Source of the DNA: Tritrichomonas musculus
Taxonomy: Eukaryota; Parabasalia; Tritrichomonadida; Tritrichomonadidae
Length of the DNA stretch: 64,000 nt
Direction: 5' to 3'
Assembly (NCBI GenBank): GCA_039105265.1
Contig: JAPFFF010000013.1
Location: 1 to 64,000 of the forward strand
Both the position numbers and the translations under genes were made by a program. This document shows, piece by piece, positions 43,333 to 55,800 of this stretch. A model generated the notes under the pieces. That model saw nothing but the letters and a program-made list of their open reading frames with translations, was not told where the DNA came from and did not search any database. Every line of letters starts with the position of its first letter. Position 1 is the stretch's first letter.

Positions 43333-45264
43333 TTACACTGAATCAGAGTCACTGCTTTGATAAAAGTAATCATCTCCATTGCTTTCGCTTTCTGAACTTG
43401 TTGGAAGATACGATTCCAATCCAGGAATACCTTTGAAGGATGATCTAATACAGTTATCACTAATTTGTTTAAAATTCTTTGATGTTTCATCATGCACGAA
43501 TGAAAATCTTTTTATGTCTAGAGGAACAGGATTGATGCTTTGATCTTTTTTATTTAAAGCTTTTAGTACGCCAAAAACCCTTCGGTCGAGAGGCTGGAGC
43601 AATCCTGTTGCTCCAGCTGGAATATATATCAAATGAATCCCAAGGTATTTAGCTGATATTGAAATACTTTCATCTACATGTGAAGGGTATTTGTCAAGAA
43701 TGAGGGCAAATTCACGGTGATCCATTCTCTCAGAAAGCCAATTCAAATATTGATCCATAGTATAACTGTCATTCCAACCGCTTTCACTATGTATTATGAA
43801 ATCTTCTTCAGAATTCGATGAATTATATTTTTGCTCGCTGGCTTTAGTTTGTCCTTTAGCAATAATTACAAGAGGAAATCTAATTTCAGGATTATAACAA
43901 ATAGTCCCTATATAAGTTGTACCCTCCTTCAGATCTTTTCCATCATCATTTAATTTAATTGTTTCTTGCCCTCGCAAAGCAATTGTTTTTTCTTGCGATG
44001 CAAATGTTTTTATGTGGGTCTCATCCATATTTAAAACACGATTAACTCCATAACGAATTATTGCATCAGCAAGTAAATTAAGATACATATCAACTTCATC
44101 ATCATGAACTTCCGTTCTTTTTTCCGAATGTGGCTTTCTCCATGCCAATCCATTTCGTTTCATATAATTATAAATCCAAGTTCTGCTAACTAAAAATTTT
44201 GAAATTCCATGCTTCTTCATAAACTTCTCTGTATCATCAGTGTCATCTAATAATCCATCAACAAGTGATTGAAAATCAGGAATTATTATATCACCATCAT
44301 CATTAAATGGATTCTTCTTTTGCTATAACCACGAATTAATAATAGCCTTTCCAGCTAAATTTTCGGGAGCATAGAATTCATAGTAAGCAAATCTCGAAAG
44401 GTCATATGTTGTGACAGGTTTTCCTTCGTCAATTAAGTTTAATATCTTGTTCAATATTTTCTCTTCCTGTCTTTTGGTTAAAGCCTTAATAAACTTTGTG
44501 TTATATGTATAATTTCCTGTTTTTTTCTGATCCGACTGGTTATATATTTCAAATAAATCTTGAATTTTATTTTGTTTTTTTAAAGAATTGTATTTGTCGT
44601 AACAAGATTCACCAGAGCGTTGAAAAGTTCTGGATATTTTCATCCAGTCTATTTTTAGTTCTTTATTACAGTTTTTATAAAATATTTTACCATTTGTGGC
44701 ATTTGTTTTTAAAAACTCTATATAATCGGTAGTTTTGGTTTCTGACCATTGTCCTTTCTCTATATCGCCGATACCTTTTGTCCATGCGTACTGGAAATTA
44801 GACATTTCCGATAACTTTATTTTATTTGCATCTTTTATAAAAGGATTCCTTTCATTCTGTATTTGTAGCTTTATTTTGGGAAAATTAGTTTTGCATTCAT
44901 CTTTAAATTTTGAAAAATTTTCTGAATCAAGTATAGGATATCTTTTTCTCATTTCTGTGAACAAATTGAGGTAACCATAATATGTAGGAATTTTATGAAC
45001 ATAATATGCTTCCATAAAAAAATCTGCAGTATATACTATTTTTCCTTTATCAAAATATACACTTAAAGAAGATCTCTTCTGCAGATTTGTTAGTTTAGTT
45101 TTATCGTATAAAAAAGGCAGATAAAACTTTATATCATTTTCTAATGTAGGTCTTGGTCCCTTATACCAGGAAAATAATTGTGCAAACATAAAAATAATTT
45201 TTTCTGTCATTTTTTTCTCCGACCACTTTTCTCCTTTTTTAAAAAAAGAAAAATAAATCAGCAT
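43333..45264 (-). CDS. pogo/Tigger-like transposase, interrupted by one TAG
   Basis: Two open stretches in the same frame (45264-44323 and 44322-43333) are separated by a single TAG at 44323-44325; together 643 codons. N-terminal half: a Myb/SANT-like segment (GQWSETKTTDYIEFL, then DWMKISRTFQRSGESCYDKYNSL) and a helix-turn-helix-like region. Second half: CENPB-type helix-turn-helix (SRTWIYNYMKRNGLAWRKPH) and the DDE core with three aspartates in LNMDETHIK, LILDKYPSH and LLQPLDRRVFG, the order and spacing of pogo/Tigger/jerky transposases. Its ATG lies about 140 bases inside the right inverted end, reading inward. It is either recently inactivated or the TAG is tolerated. Confidence 0.8.
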
Positions 45265-45442
45265 TTTTTAAATAATTAAACGAATAAATATATGAAATCA
45301 TTATAATCATATTATATTATTTGAAATCACAAATTCGTCATGATATTTATGTTTCATATTATATCGATTTTTCTATTTATTTAGAAATTTGATAAAGTAT
45401 TCAAAAATCAAAAACTCAAAGTCCTCGTGAGAACTACGGGTA

Positions 45443-45790
45443 ATTGATTCAATTATTTTTGGAATTGTTTGAAAAATAATTGGTAGAATGAATTAAAACA
45501 TTACTGCATCTGAATCATAATCTTCCCTTAACTGTTTCAATTGATCATCAGTAAATACTTCATCAGATTCGTTTGCACTAAATGAAAATTCATCGTATGA
45601 TGATTAAACTTGTCTTTGTATTAAATGGATATCTTGAAGTAACTGTTCACGTTTTTGATTATCTTTACATTCTTTCTATTCTTTTATAGGACTATCGATA
45701 TATTGTTTGTTACATTCGAAATCATCACTGAATAATATTGTCATCTTTTTCGTGGGTGATAAAATAAATTCTAACACTATTTCTTACATT
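45443..45790 (-). pseudogene. Maverick gene remnant right of the insertion
   Basis: The minus strand reads as protein-like pieces (MTILFSDDFECNKQYID; then FTDDQLKQLREDYDSDAV), with the acidic/Gln-rich character of the element's other small genes. A broken fossil. It shows that Maverick DNA lies on both sides of the 9.3-kb transposon. Confidence 0.5.
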
Positions 45791-47484
45791 AATTCTAAAA
45801 TACAAATTAACATACAAATCATGCATAAAATTGAATGAATAAACCCATTTCTCAAAAGTTTCTAGTGTAAAGGGCTTTAGACCTTTATGCTAGTAACAGT
45901 ATACTACTATTCTCTTATATAGATGATGGTTTTTTCTATAGATTTTACATGACCAAATTATTTATCAAAAAGTTTCCTATCCGTTTATTTATCTTAATAA
46001 TATAGCTTATTTTATGATAACATAATAACTTCAAATAATCATGAATCAGAATTTATAAAAAAAGCAAAGTTAAGCAATTCGAATAAGCTATTATCCAAAG
46101 CAAAACTTTCAAAATTGCATTCAAATATTGATTGGAAAGATATCCAAAATAGTCGAATACTTGGAAAATAGTTAGATTGAATATTTCAAAAGAACTATTA
46201 TTAATATCGCAAGAGTTTTTTCGTGAAGTTACATTGTGGTAAAACTTCAAAATATGATAATTATTTTGATTCTTTTCTCCAAAAATTTCTTTTTTAAGCT
46301 TTTATTCGCAGCCCATTCAATATAAAATCATACAATTGTTTTATATTAACACAAAATTGTCGATATTTTTAAACTAAGCCTAATTTCCAAAGAATATAAT
46401 ATTATAGAGAAATAAATCATAAATTAAATAATAATCCCAAATTATAGTATTAGGTGATATTAAATTATTCGGCTATTTAATTATTCTCATTCTTTTAGTT
46501 CTGAAAGAATATTGGTAATATTTAATTTTTATCATCAAAATTTTTCTTGATATTTATATTAATTATGTATTATTAAGAATATGTAAACTTTATATTATTT
46601 TTTCTTTTATATGATCTTTTCTTTTTGAATTATAGCTCTTTTTAATTTTATACGTTTTTTAAAAATTCGTTATTGACTATACAATTTTTTAAAAATAAAA
46701 ACGTATAAAATCGTTTTTTTTGAAAAATTGTTTAACCTAAACCTAGCAACTTTTTAAAATAGCCTTCAATATTTGAATTGGACGAATATATATTTGAGTT
46801 GTACAGTCATCATAATATAGAATATTTGAGGTTTTTTTTAAATTTCCCCTGAAAAAGTGGTGCTTTATTTTCTGAGGACTCAATTTATTTCAATTTTTCA
46901 ATTAAATTCGTTGGAAAATTTTTTTAAAAAATAGCATTTAATATCAAATTAGATTCAATTAATCTTAAATCATTTAAATGAAATAAAAATATATTTATAA
47001 AATAATATTAAAATAAATTTGATTTATTAATATACTATTTTCAAAGATATACTTATTCAATAAATTGATTGTATAAAAAATAAATATCAGAATCTAAAAA
47101 TTTCTATAAAAATAACATTATCGTTTGCATTCAATAAGTTTGGAAATTTGAATGAGATTGAGAGGTTGCTATGTCCAGTTTAACCGTTTTTTTGAATAAA
47201 AGATCAATACAAAGACAATTGCAAAATTGAATAAAAATATTTCGAAAAAGTTACATTGATTTAAAGATCTATCAAAATGGTTGTAAACTAGAATTTTTAA
47301 AGTTCAGTTTATATAAAATTTAAAACAGCTTTATTTTTGTTTATAATTTATTATATTATAAATAATTATTATTTTAGTTTTTATATATATATATTAGATA
47401 GATAATAAATATATTATTATATATTTATTTATTTTTCAATAGAATAAAAGTATTTGAAAAGTGTACTAAACCGAACATTAATAA
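45791..47484. other. AT-rich gap
   Basis: No credible gene. One inverted pair, TTTTATACGTTTTT with AAAAACGTATAAAA, lies within about 46645-46712. The rest is AT-only and homopolymer DNA. The right end of the Maverick should lie hereabouts but no terminal repeat is recognised. Confidence 0.5.
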
Positions 47485-49343
47485 TTATTTTCACCTAACC
47501 TTGCCGTGTAGAAAATTGTGGGGATTTCGTTATGGTTTAAGTCAAAACTTGAGCGACCAAGTTGATAAAATCATATGAAAAAAATGCTTAAATTTGAGTA
47601 TTTAAGAAAATATACAATTATTTTTACGATTATATAATATTTTAATAATTTATATATTTATATATTTTATTCATTATTATATATTTTTAATATAGAAATC
47701 AATTTACTGTTTAATTTCTATGATATGAGAATTTTTATTGTTTTGAATGATTATCAGAATAAATTATGGAAAAAAAAAAATAATTGAGAGTTATCAGAAT
47801 TTGATTGAAAAAAAAAAAAGAAATAAAAAAAGACTTATTATTAAATGAAAAATGATATATTAATTTATTATGATTTGCATATTATTATTATATATTTCTT
47901 ATACTATATAATATATATTAAACAACATATAAATTATATTAAAAGGATGATAATAGTTTTTTATTTTGTGAGAATAAAAATAAAATTTGAATTGATCGTT
48001 TTTTTCGATATTTCGAATAAAATAATGCAACTAAAATATTAAAATGTTTTATATACTTATTACATAATATATATAAAATGAAAATCAAAAATTATACAAC
48101 TAAAATAGCAAGATATATCACTTTATAAAATTTCAATTAAATTCCTAATCTCAATAAAGGTCGTACAACTGAATTTTAACAGTAAAACTCAATGATTGGT
48201 TTGTTTAAACTAATTATATTTTATTATAATAATAATAATCAGTTTTATAAATATTTGCATCGTACAAAATTCAAATTAAAATAAAAACTAAAAGGATATA
48301 AGTATATATTAAATTTTCTTCAGAAAATAAATTTGAGTATTTTATCTCAATTTATTTTAATTATTTTTGATAAGAATTTTATAACACTTTATAAAAATTT
48401 AGAATAGCGATAACTTTTTATATAATTTATTCTAATCATTAATTCTTTTGATATCTTTTTATATGCTTTTAAAACATTAAGTGTTATATAAAAATAGTTA
48501 TTATTATTGAAAAAAAAATTCATTTTTTAGCTAAAAATGCAGAAAAAGTGAATTTGTTGAATTATTAAATGATGATTTTAAAAAAATTGGACGTTACAGG
48601 AGCCAAATGAAAAATACAATTTTATTTATATGCATTTACTTTCTAATATATTTGAATTTCAATCTAAATCAAATGTCAGTTTTTTCTAAAAATGAAGATT
48701 TAGTTGATTGGTTTCATAAATATAAAAAGTCTAATATTTCAGTTAATGAAGGATTTCGTCAAAAAGTAAAATATTATTTGTATAACACATAGTATACCCA
48801 TTCAAATGACATCTATATTTTTTAAATGATGCAAATATATAAGAAATCGATATATATTGAATTTTAATTAAAGTCTTTATTTCAACCATTACATTTTATA
48901 ATATTGGATATAAAATATAAAAATTATATATTATAATTATTAATTAAATTATTTATTAAGATAAATATAAATTTATTTAATTTTATTTTTTATTCAATTT
49001 AGTTGTACGACCTTTATCTCAATTTATTTTTTTTTCTCTTAATTTATTCAGATATACATTCAAAAATTTAAAAATAGTTTTATCACTCATATATATTTAA
49101 TCAATGCTTATTATTACAGTGAATATAAAATAAATAATACAATTAAATTATAGTTAAATATTAAAATTAATAATTAATTTAGTATATAATTCGGTATTTT
49201 TATAAATTCACAAATTTCGAACACTTTTTCAAATGATTTTATCAACTTGGTCGCTAATAATCAGAATAATCAGTTCAAATTTGACTTAAACCGTAACGAA
49301 GTCCACACAATTTTCTATACCGCAAGGTTAGGTGAAAAATAAT
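47485..49343. mobile_element. 1.86-kb inverted-repeat element
   Basis: Imperfect inverted ends of 100-125 bp: ATTATTTTCACCTAACCTTG at about 47485 and its complement ending about 49343. The homology continues through GTTTAAGTCAAA and GCGACCAAGTTGATAAAATC; the right end carries about 20 extra bases. No transposase. Another small TA-flanked element lies inside. The superfamily is unclear because no target duplication could be fixed. Confidence 0.7.
48157..49015. mobile_element. 0.86-kb TA-flanked MITE nested in the previous element
   Basis: Inverted ends AAGGTCGTACAACT (48157-48170 and 49002-49015, the latter complemented) with TA on both outer sides (48155-48156, 49016-49017), as for Tc1/mariner MITEs. 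The interior has a 61-codon frame (48607-48792, plus) starting with a hydrophobic segment; no family recognised. Confidence 0.55.
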
Positions 49344-49847
49344 GTAGAGAAATATTCAAAATTCACTTTTCCATTTGAAAAGTTCGACTTTTTCTGAAAA
49401 CAAGCGAAAAAAGTTCGACTTTTTTCACTTTAAACTGTATAGTTCATTCTCAATCTCTTTCTGAAAGATTTTATTTTTTGAGATAAATTCTATCACACTC
49501 AATTCTTTTGTGAAAACATAAAACATTTTAAGTTTTGTTAATAAAAAAAGATATATTATATCTATTATTTTTGATTTTTATCTTTAAATAAGCTTAAATT
49601 ATAGTTTTTTTTTTTTTTTGAAATATTGAGAGATAATTTCAAAACATTATTTTTTATATATCTCTTCATCAACCAATCGTTTATATTTAAGATCAAATAT
49701 AATGCATAAATGCATCATCTAAAGATTAATAAATCTATTATTTAATATAAATATTCATTTTTTCTTTTGAAAAGAAAAGAAAAAACTTTAATTCATTGAA
49801 CTTCTAGCCACCTTATTTGAATATTTGAATTAACTTAAAAATTCATA
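49344..49847. other. upstream region of the Pmp-like gene
   Basis: Non-coding, AT-rich. Contains the duplicated word AAAAGTTCGACTTTTT (twice near 49378-49424) and a long T run at about 49605. It would hold the promoter of the giant surface protein gene. Confidence 0.5.
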
Positions 49848-49852
49848 TCATT
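49848..49852 (+). promoter_or_regulatory. initiator-like motif of the Pmp-like gene
   Basis: TCATT with presumed +1 A at 49850, six bases before ATG 49856. Position and sequence fit the trichomonad Inr. Confidence 0.55.
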
Positions 49853-49855
49853 AAA

Positions 49856-52800
49856 ATGCTTTTATTAGCTATTTCTTTTCTATTTTTAGGAAACTCTTTA
49901 CAAATTCCTGAAACACAAAAAGATATTCACCAAAGTTTTAAGATATTAGAAGAAATAATTGAAAACCAAGAATTTGATCAATCTTCTTATAAAAATTATT
50001 CCCATATTTCTATCTCCCTTATTATTCAAAATTGCACTTTTAAAGCAATCGTACCGACAGATAACTCAGAAGGTGTCATATTTATTAACGAAAGCGCTGA
50101 TGTTTCAATTAAAAATTGCACTTTTAGTAAAAACCAAGGCAAAGATTATGGAGGCGTTCTCAACATTGCAACTGACCAAATTTCAATAGAAGATTCCAAT
50201 TTTATAGATAATGAAGCTGTTTCATCTAAAGTTTCAAGAAAATCTTCATATGGTGGCGCTATATACTTTAACAAACCCAGTGGAGAGCAAAATATAAAAT
50301 CATGCAAATTCCAAGGAAACAAAGCAATCACAAAAGGTGGTGCTATTTCCGTATTTTATACCTCATCTCATGATCAACCACTTAACATTATAAATTGCCA
50401 ATTCATTGGTTGCTCATCAAAAGATGGTGGTGCTATTTCATTTGAAATTGAAGATCCTTCATACTCTTCAAGCAAAGCTATACTTACAGGCTGCAGCTTT
50501 AACCAATGCTCTTCAACAGTAAATGGCGGAGCAATTCATTTTGATCAAGCAGCAACTCTTTCTCTTTCCGAATGCAATTTTGATGATAACGAAGCTCAAG
50601 AAAGTGGTGGTTCAGTATACGCTACAGGAGGCTCAGAATTCACAATTAATAATTGCAACTTCAATAGAGATAATGCATCTCTAAATGGAGGAGCACTTTA
50701 TGTTGACTCAAAGAAAACCAATGTTCAGTCATGCAATTTCTCTAATTGCCATGCACAGTCTACAGGAAGTGACGCAAGAGGCGGAGCTGCTTACATAAAT
50801 GGCAAATCAGCTACAAGTCGTTATTCTTTGACAAATAACTGCTTTGACAATTGCACGGCATCACATAGCGGCGGAGCATTATTTGTTTTTTGCAAAGATG
50901 AATATAATACCTTTAATGCTAAAGATGGTGATTATGCGATTATGATAATGAGCTCCAATTTCATAGGCTGCAAATCTGATGTTGAAGGTGGCGCTATTTC
51001 AAGTGGAATTAAAAATTCCCAAGGCAAAGTTGAAGGCGATAATGACTTTTATATCAGTGGCTGCAATTTTGTTGAGTGCCAATCCAAGAGCGGAGGAGCT
51101 TTATACTTCCAAGATGGTACTACCATTGGTGATGAAAACACACATATGGTTTTATGCAATTTCACAAACTGCTATGCTAGTGGAGGAGAAGGTTATGCAA
51201 TTTCATGCCGATCTTACCAATTAACAATTTCCGCAGCAACATTCACAGGATTCAAGAAAACTACTAAATCTGAATCTTCAATAGTATTTATTGAAATGAA
51301 TGAAGCTGAAGTTTCCCCAGGTCTATCAGATTTTGTATTTGAAGATAACACAGTCCCATCCCTAGTTATCAAAGCAGAAAATTCATTTTCATTTGACAAC
51401 TTCGTATTCCGAAATTATGTTAATTCTGATCCATGCCTAAACTTAAATGAATGGTCAGTTAAAGGCACAGCAACATTATCAGAATTCAAGTTTACGAACA
51501 TCAAAGGCTGCCGTTGCATCAGCATGAACAAGAACTCAGTTGTTGCTATTGCACAGAAGTGCACATTCACCAACGTTTCACTTTCCAGTGAAGAAGGAGA
51601 CATGGTTCAAAGCCAATGTGGAAGCTGCATTTTTATTCTGAGTACTGTTGAGGTAATCACCAACAACATTGCAGTTAATGGGTGCACATTCACTAACTGC
51701 GGAGGTGTTGGAGATGGAGGAGCCATTTATGCAGAACTTCAAGGAATTGACATTTCTGGATGCAAATTTGTCAACTGCTACAGTCAATCACCTAACAAAA
51801 TGGACAATGGTGGAGCTGTTTCATTAGTTGGATTCAATGCTCTTTCATATGAAATTTTTAGTGGAAACATATTTGAGAACTGCAGCTGTTCACGTGCAGG
51901 TGGTGCTCTTTATGTTTTCTGTCATGATAAAGAAACACCATCTAAAATCATTCGTGAGAGTGATCAGGATCAATATGTTATTCGCATCTTTAACTGCAAC
52001 TTCACCAAATGCAAATCAGGAGAAGAAGGAGGAGCCATTTCTAGTGGTATTATTGATGAACAATCGCACAGCTGGGGTGACAATGACATGAGATTATCCA
52101 CATGCCACTTCATAGAATGTGAATCCAAGAAAGGTGGAGCAATTTTCTTCCAAGATGGAGATGAAGATGGAGATGAAGAAACAGGCATTTCATCATGCTA
52201 TTTCACCAATTGTTATGCCAGCTCAGGTGAAGGATATGCAATTTCATGCCGTTCATATAAATTAACTATGAGTTATTCTTTCTTTTATGATCATACTCGA
52301 ACAGTTGAATCTCCCAATGGAGTTACACCAAGTATTGTTTACATCAACATGGATGAAACAGCACCGATGGTCAGTGATCTCACATTTGAACGCAATCCAC
52401 AAGTATCAGCGCTCACCATCATAACCAAGAGTCCCACCACATTAGAACGTGTCAACTTTAATGACTACAAGAATGGCAATTCAGCATGTGTCAATTTAGA
52501 TGAATGGTCAGTTAAAGGCACAGTAACATTATCAGAATTCAAGTTTACGAACATCAAAGGCTGCCGTTGCATCAGCATGAACAAGAACTCAGTTGTTGCT
52601 ATTGCACAGAAGTGCACATTCACCAACGTTTCACTTTCCAGTGAAGAAGGAGACATGGTTCAAAGCCAATGTGGAAGCTGCATTTTTATTCTGAGTACTG
52701 TTGAGGTAATCACCAACAACATTACAGTTAATGGGTGCACATTCACTAACTGCGGAGGTGTTGGAGATGGAGGAGCCATTTATGCAGAACTTCAAGGAAT

Positions 52801-55800
52801 TGACATTTCTGGATGCAAATTTATCAATTGCTACAGTCAATCACCTAACAAAATGGACAATGGTGGAGCTGTTTCATTAGTTGGATTCAATGCTCTTTCA
52901 TATGAGATGTTTAGTGGAAACATATTTGAGAACTGCAGCTGTTCACGTGCAGGTGGTGCTCTTTATGTTTTCTGTCATGATAAAGAAACACCATCTAAAA
53001 TCATTCGTGAGAGTGATCAGGATCAATATGTTATTCGCATCTTTAACTGCAACTTCACCAAATGCAAATCAGGAGAAGAAGGAGGAGCCATTTCTAGTGG
53101 TATTATTGATGAACAATCGCACAGCTGGGGTGACAATGACATGAGATTATCCACATGCCACTTCATAGAATGTGAATCCAAGAAAGGTGGAGCAATTTTC
53201 TTCCAAGATGGAGATGAAGATGGAGATGAAGAAACAGGCATTTCATCATGCTATTTCACCAATTGTTATGCCAGCTCAGGTGAAGGATATGCAATTTCAT
53301 GCCGTTCATATAAATTAACTATGAGTTATTCTTTCTTTTATGATCATACTCGAACAGTTGAATCTCCCAATGGAGTTACACCAAGTATTGTTTACATCAA
53401 CATGGATGAAACAGCACCGATGGTCAGTGATCTCACATTTGAACGCAATCCACAAGTATCAGCGCTCACCATCATAACCAAGAGTCCCACCACATTAGAA
53501 CGTGTCAACTTTAATGACTACAAGAATGGCAATTCAGCATGTGTCAATTTAGATGAATGGTCAGTTAAAGGCACAGTAACATTATCAGAATTCAAGTTTA
53601 CGAACATCAAAGGCTGCCGTTGCATCAGCATGAACAAGAACTCAGTTGTTGCTATTGCACAGAAGTGCACATTCACCAACGTTTCACTTTCCAGTGAAGA
53701 AGGAGACATGGTTCAAGGCCAATGTGGAAGCTGCATTTTTATTTTGAGCACTGTTGAGGTAATCACCAACAACATTACAGTTAATCAGTGCACATTCACT
53801 AACTGCGGAGGTGTTGGAGATGGAGGAGCCATTTATGCAGAACTTCAAGGAATTGACATTTCTGGATGCAAATTTGTCAACTGCTACAGTCAATCACCTA
53901 ACAAAATGGACAATGGTGGAGCTGTTTCATTAGTTGGATTCAATGCTCTTTCATATGAAATTTTTAGTGGAAACATATTTGAGAACTGCAGCTGTTCACG
54001 TGCAGGTGGTGCTCTTTATGTTTTCTGTCATGATAAAGAAACACCATCTAAAATCATTCGTGAGAGTGATCAGGATCAATATGTTATTCGCATCTTTAAC
54101 TGCAACTTCACCAAATGCAAATCAGGAGAAGAAGGAGGAGCCATTTCTAGTGGTATTATTGATGAACAATCGCACAGCTGGGGTGACAATGACATGAGAT
54201 TATCCACATGCCACTTCATAGAATGTGAATCCAAGAAAGGTGGAGCAATTTTCTTCCAAGATGGAGATGAAGATGGAGATGAAGAAACAGGCATTTCATC
54301 ATGCTATTTCACCAATTGTTATGCCAGCTCAGGTGAAGGATATGCAATTTCATGCCGTTCATATAAATTAACTATGAGTTATTCTTTCTTTTATGATCAT
54401 ACTCGAACAGTTGAATCTCCCAATGGAGTTACACCAAGTATTGTTTACATCAACATGGATGAAACAGCACCGATGGTCAGTGATCTCACATTTGAACGCA
54501 ATCCACAAGTATCAGCGCTCACCATCATAACCAAGAGTCCCACCACATTAGAACGTGTCAACTTTAATGACTACAAGAATGGCAATTCAGCATGTGTCAA
54601 TTTAGATGAATGGTCAGTTAAAGGCACAGTAACATTATCAGAATTCAAGTTTACGAACATCAAAGGCTGCCGTTGCATCAGCATGAACAAGAACTCAGTT
54701 GTTGCTATTGCACAGAAGTGCACATTCACCAACGTTTCACTTTCCAGTGAAGAAGGAGACATGGTTCAAGGCCAATGTGGAAGCTGCATTTTTATTTTGA
54801 GCACTGTTGAGGTAATCACCAACAACATTACAGTTAATCAGTGCACATTCACTAACTGCGGAGGTGTTGGAGATGGAGGAGCCATTTATGCAGAACTTCA
54901 AGGAATTGACATTTCTGGATGCAAATTTGTCAACTGCTACAGTCAATCACCTAACAAAATGGACAATGGTGGAGCTGTTTCATTAGTTGGATTCAATGCT
55001 CTTTCATATGAAATTTTTAGTGGAAACATATTTGAGAACTGCAGCTGTTCACGTGCAGGTGGTGCTCTTTATGTTTTCTGTCATGATAAAGAAACACCAT
55101 CTAAAATCATTCGTGAGAGTGATCAGGATCAATATGTTATTCGCATCTTTAACTGCAACTTCACCAAATGCAAATCAGGAGAAGAAGGAGGAGCCATTTC
55201 TAGTGGTATTATTGATGAACAATCGCACAGCTGGGGTGACAATGACATGAGATTATCCACATGCCACTTCATAGAATGTGAATCCAAGAAAGGTGGAGCA
55301 ATTTTCTTCCAAGATGGAGATGAAGATGGAGATGAAGAAACAGGCATTTCATCATGCTATTTCACCAATTGTTATGCCAGCTCAGGTGAAGGATATGCAA
55401 TTTCATGCCGTTCATATAAATTAACTATGAGTTATTCTTTCTTTTATGATCATACTCGAACAGTTGAATCTCCCAATGGAGTTACACCAAGTATTGTTTA
55501 CATCAACATGGATGAAACAGCACCGATGGTCAGTGATCTCACATTTGAACGCAATCCACAAGTATCAGCGCTCACCATCATAACCAAGAGTCCCACCACA
55601 TTAGAACGTGTCAACTTTAATGACTACAAGAATGGCAATTCAGCATGTGTCAATTTAGATGAATGGTCAGTTAAAGGCACAGTAACATTATCAGAATTCA
55701 AGTTTACGAACATCAAAGGCTGCCGTTGCATCAGCATGAACAAGAACTCAGTTGTTGCTATTGCACAGAAGTGCACATTCACCAACGTTTCACTTTCCAG

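Noticed and set aside
47845-48042. Plus-strand 65-codon frame rich in Ile and Tyr
   Set aside because: Composition follows the surrounding AT-only DNA; no start context or family.
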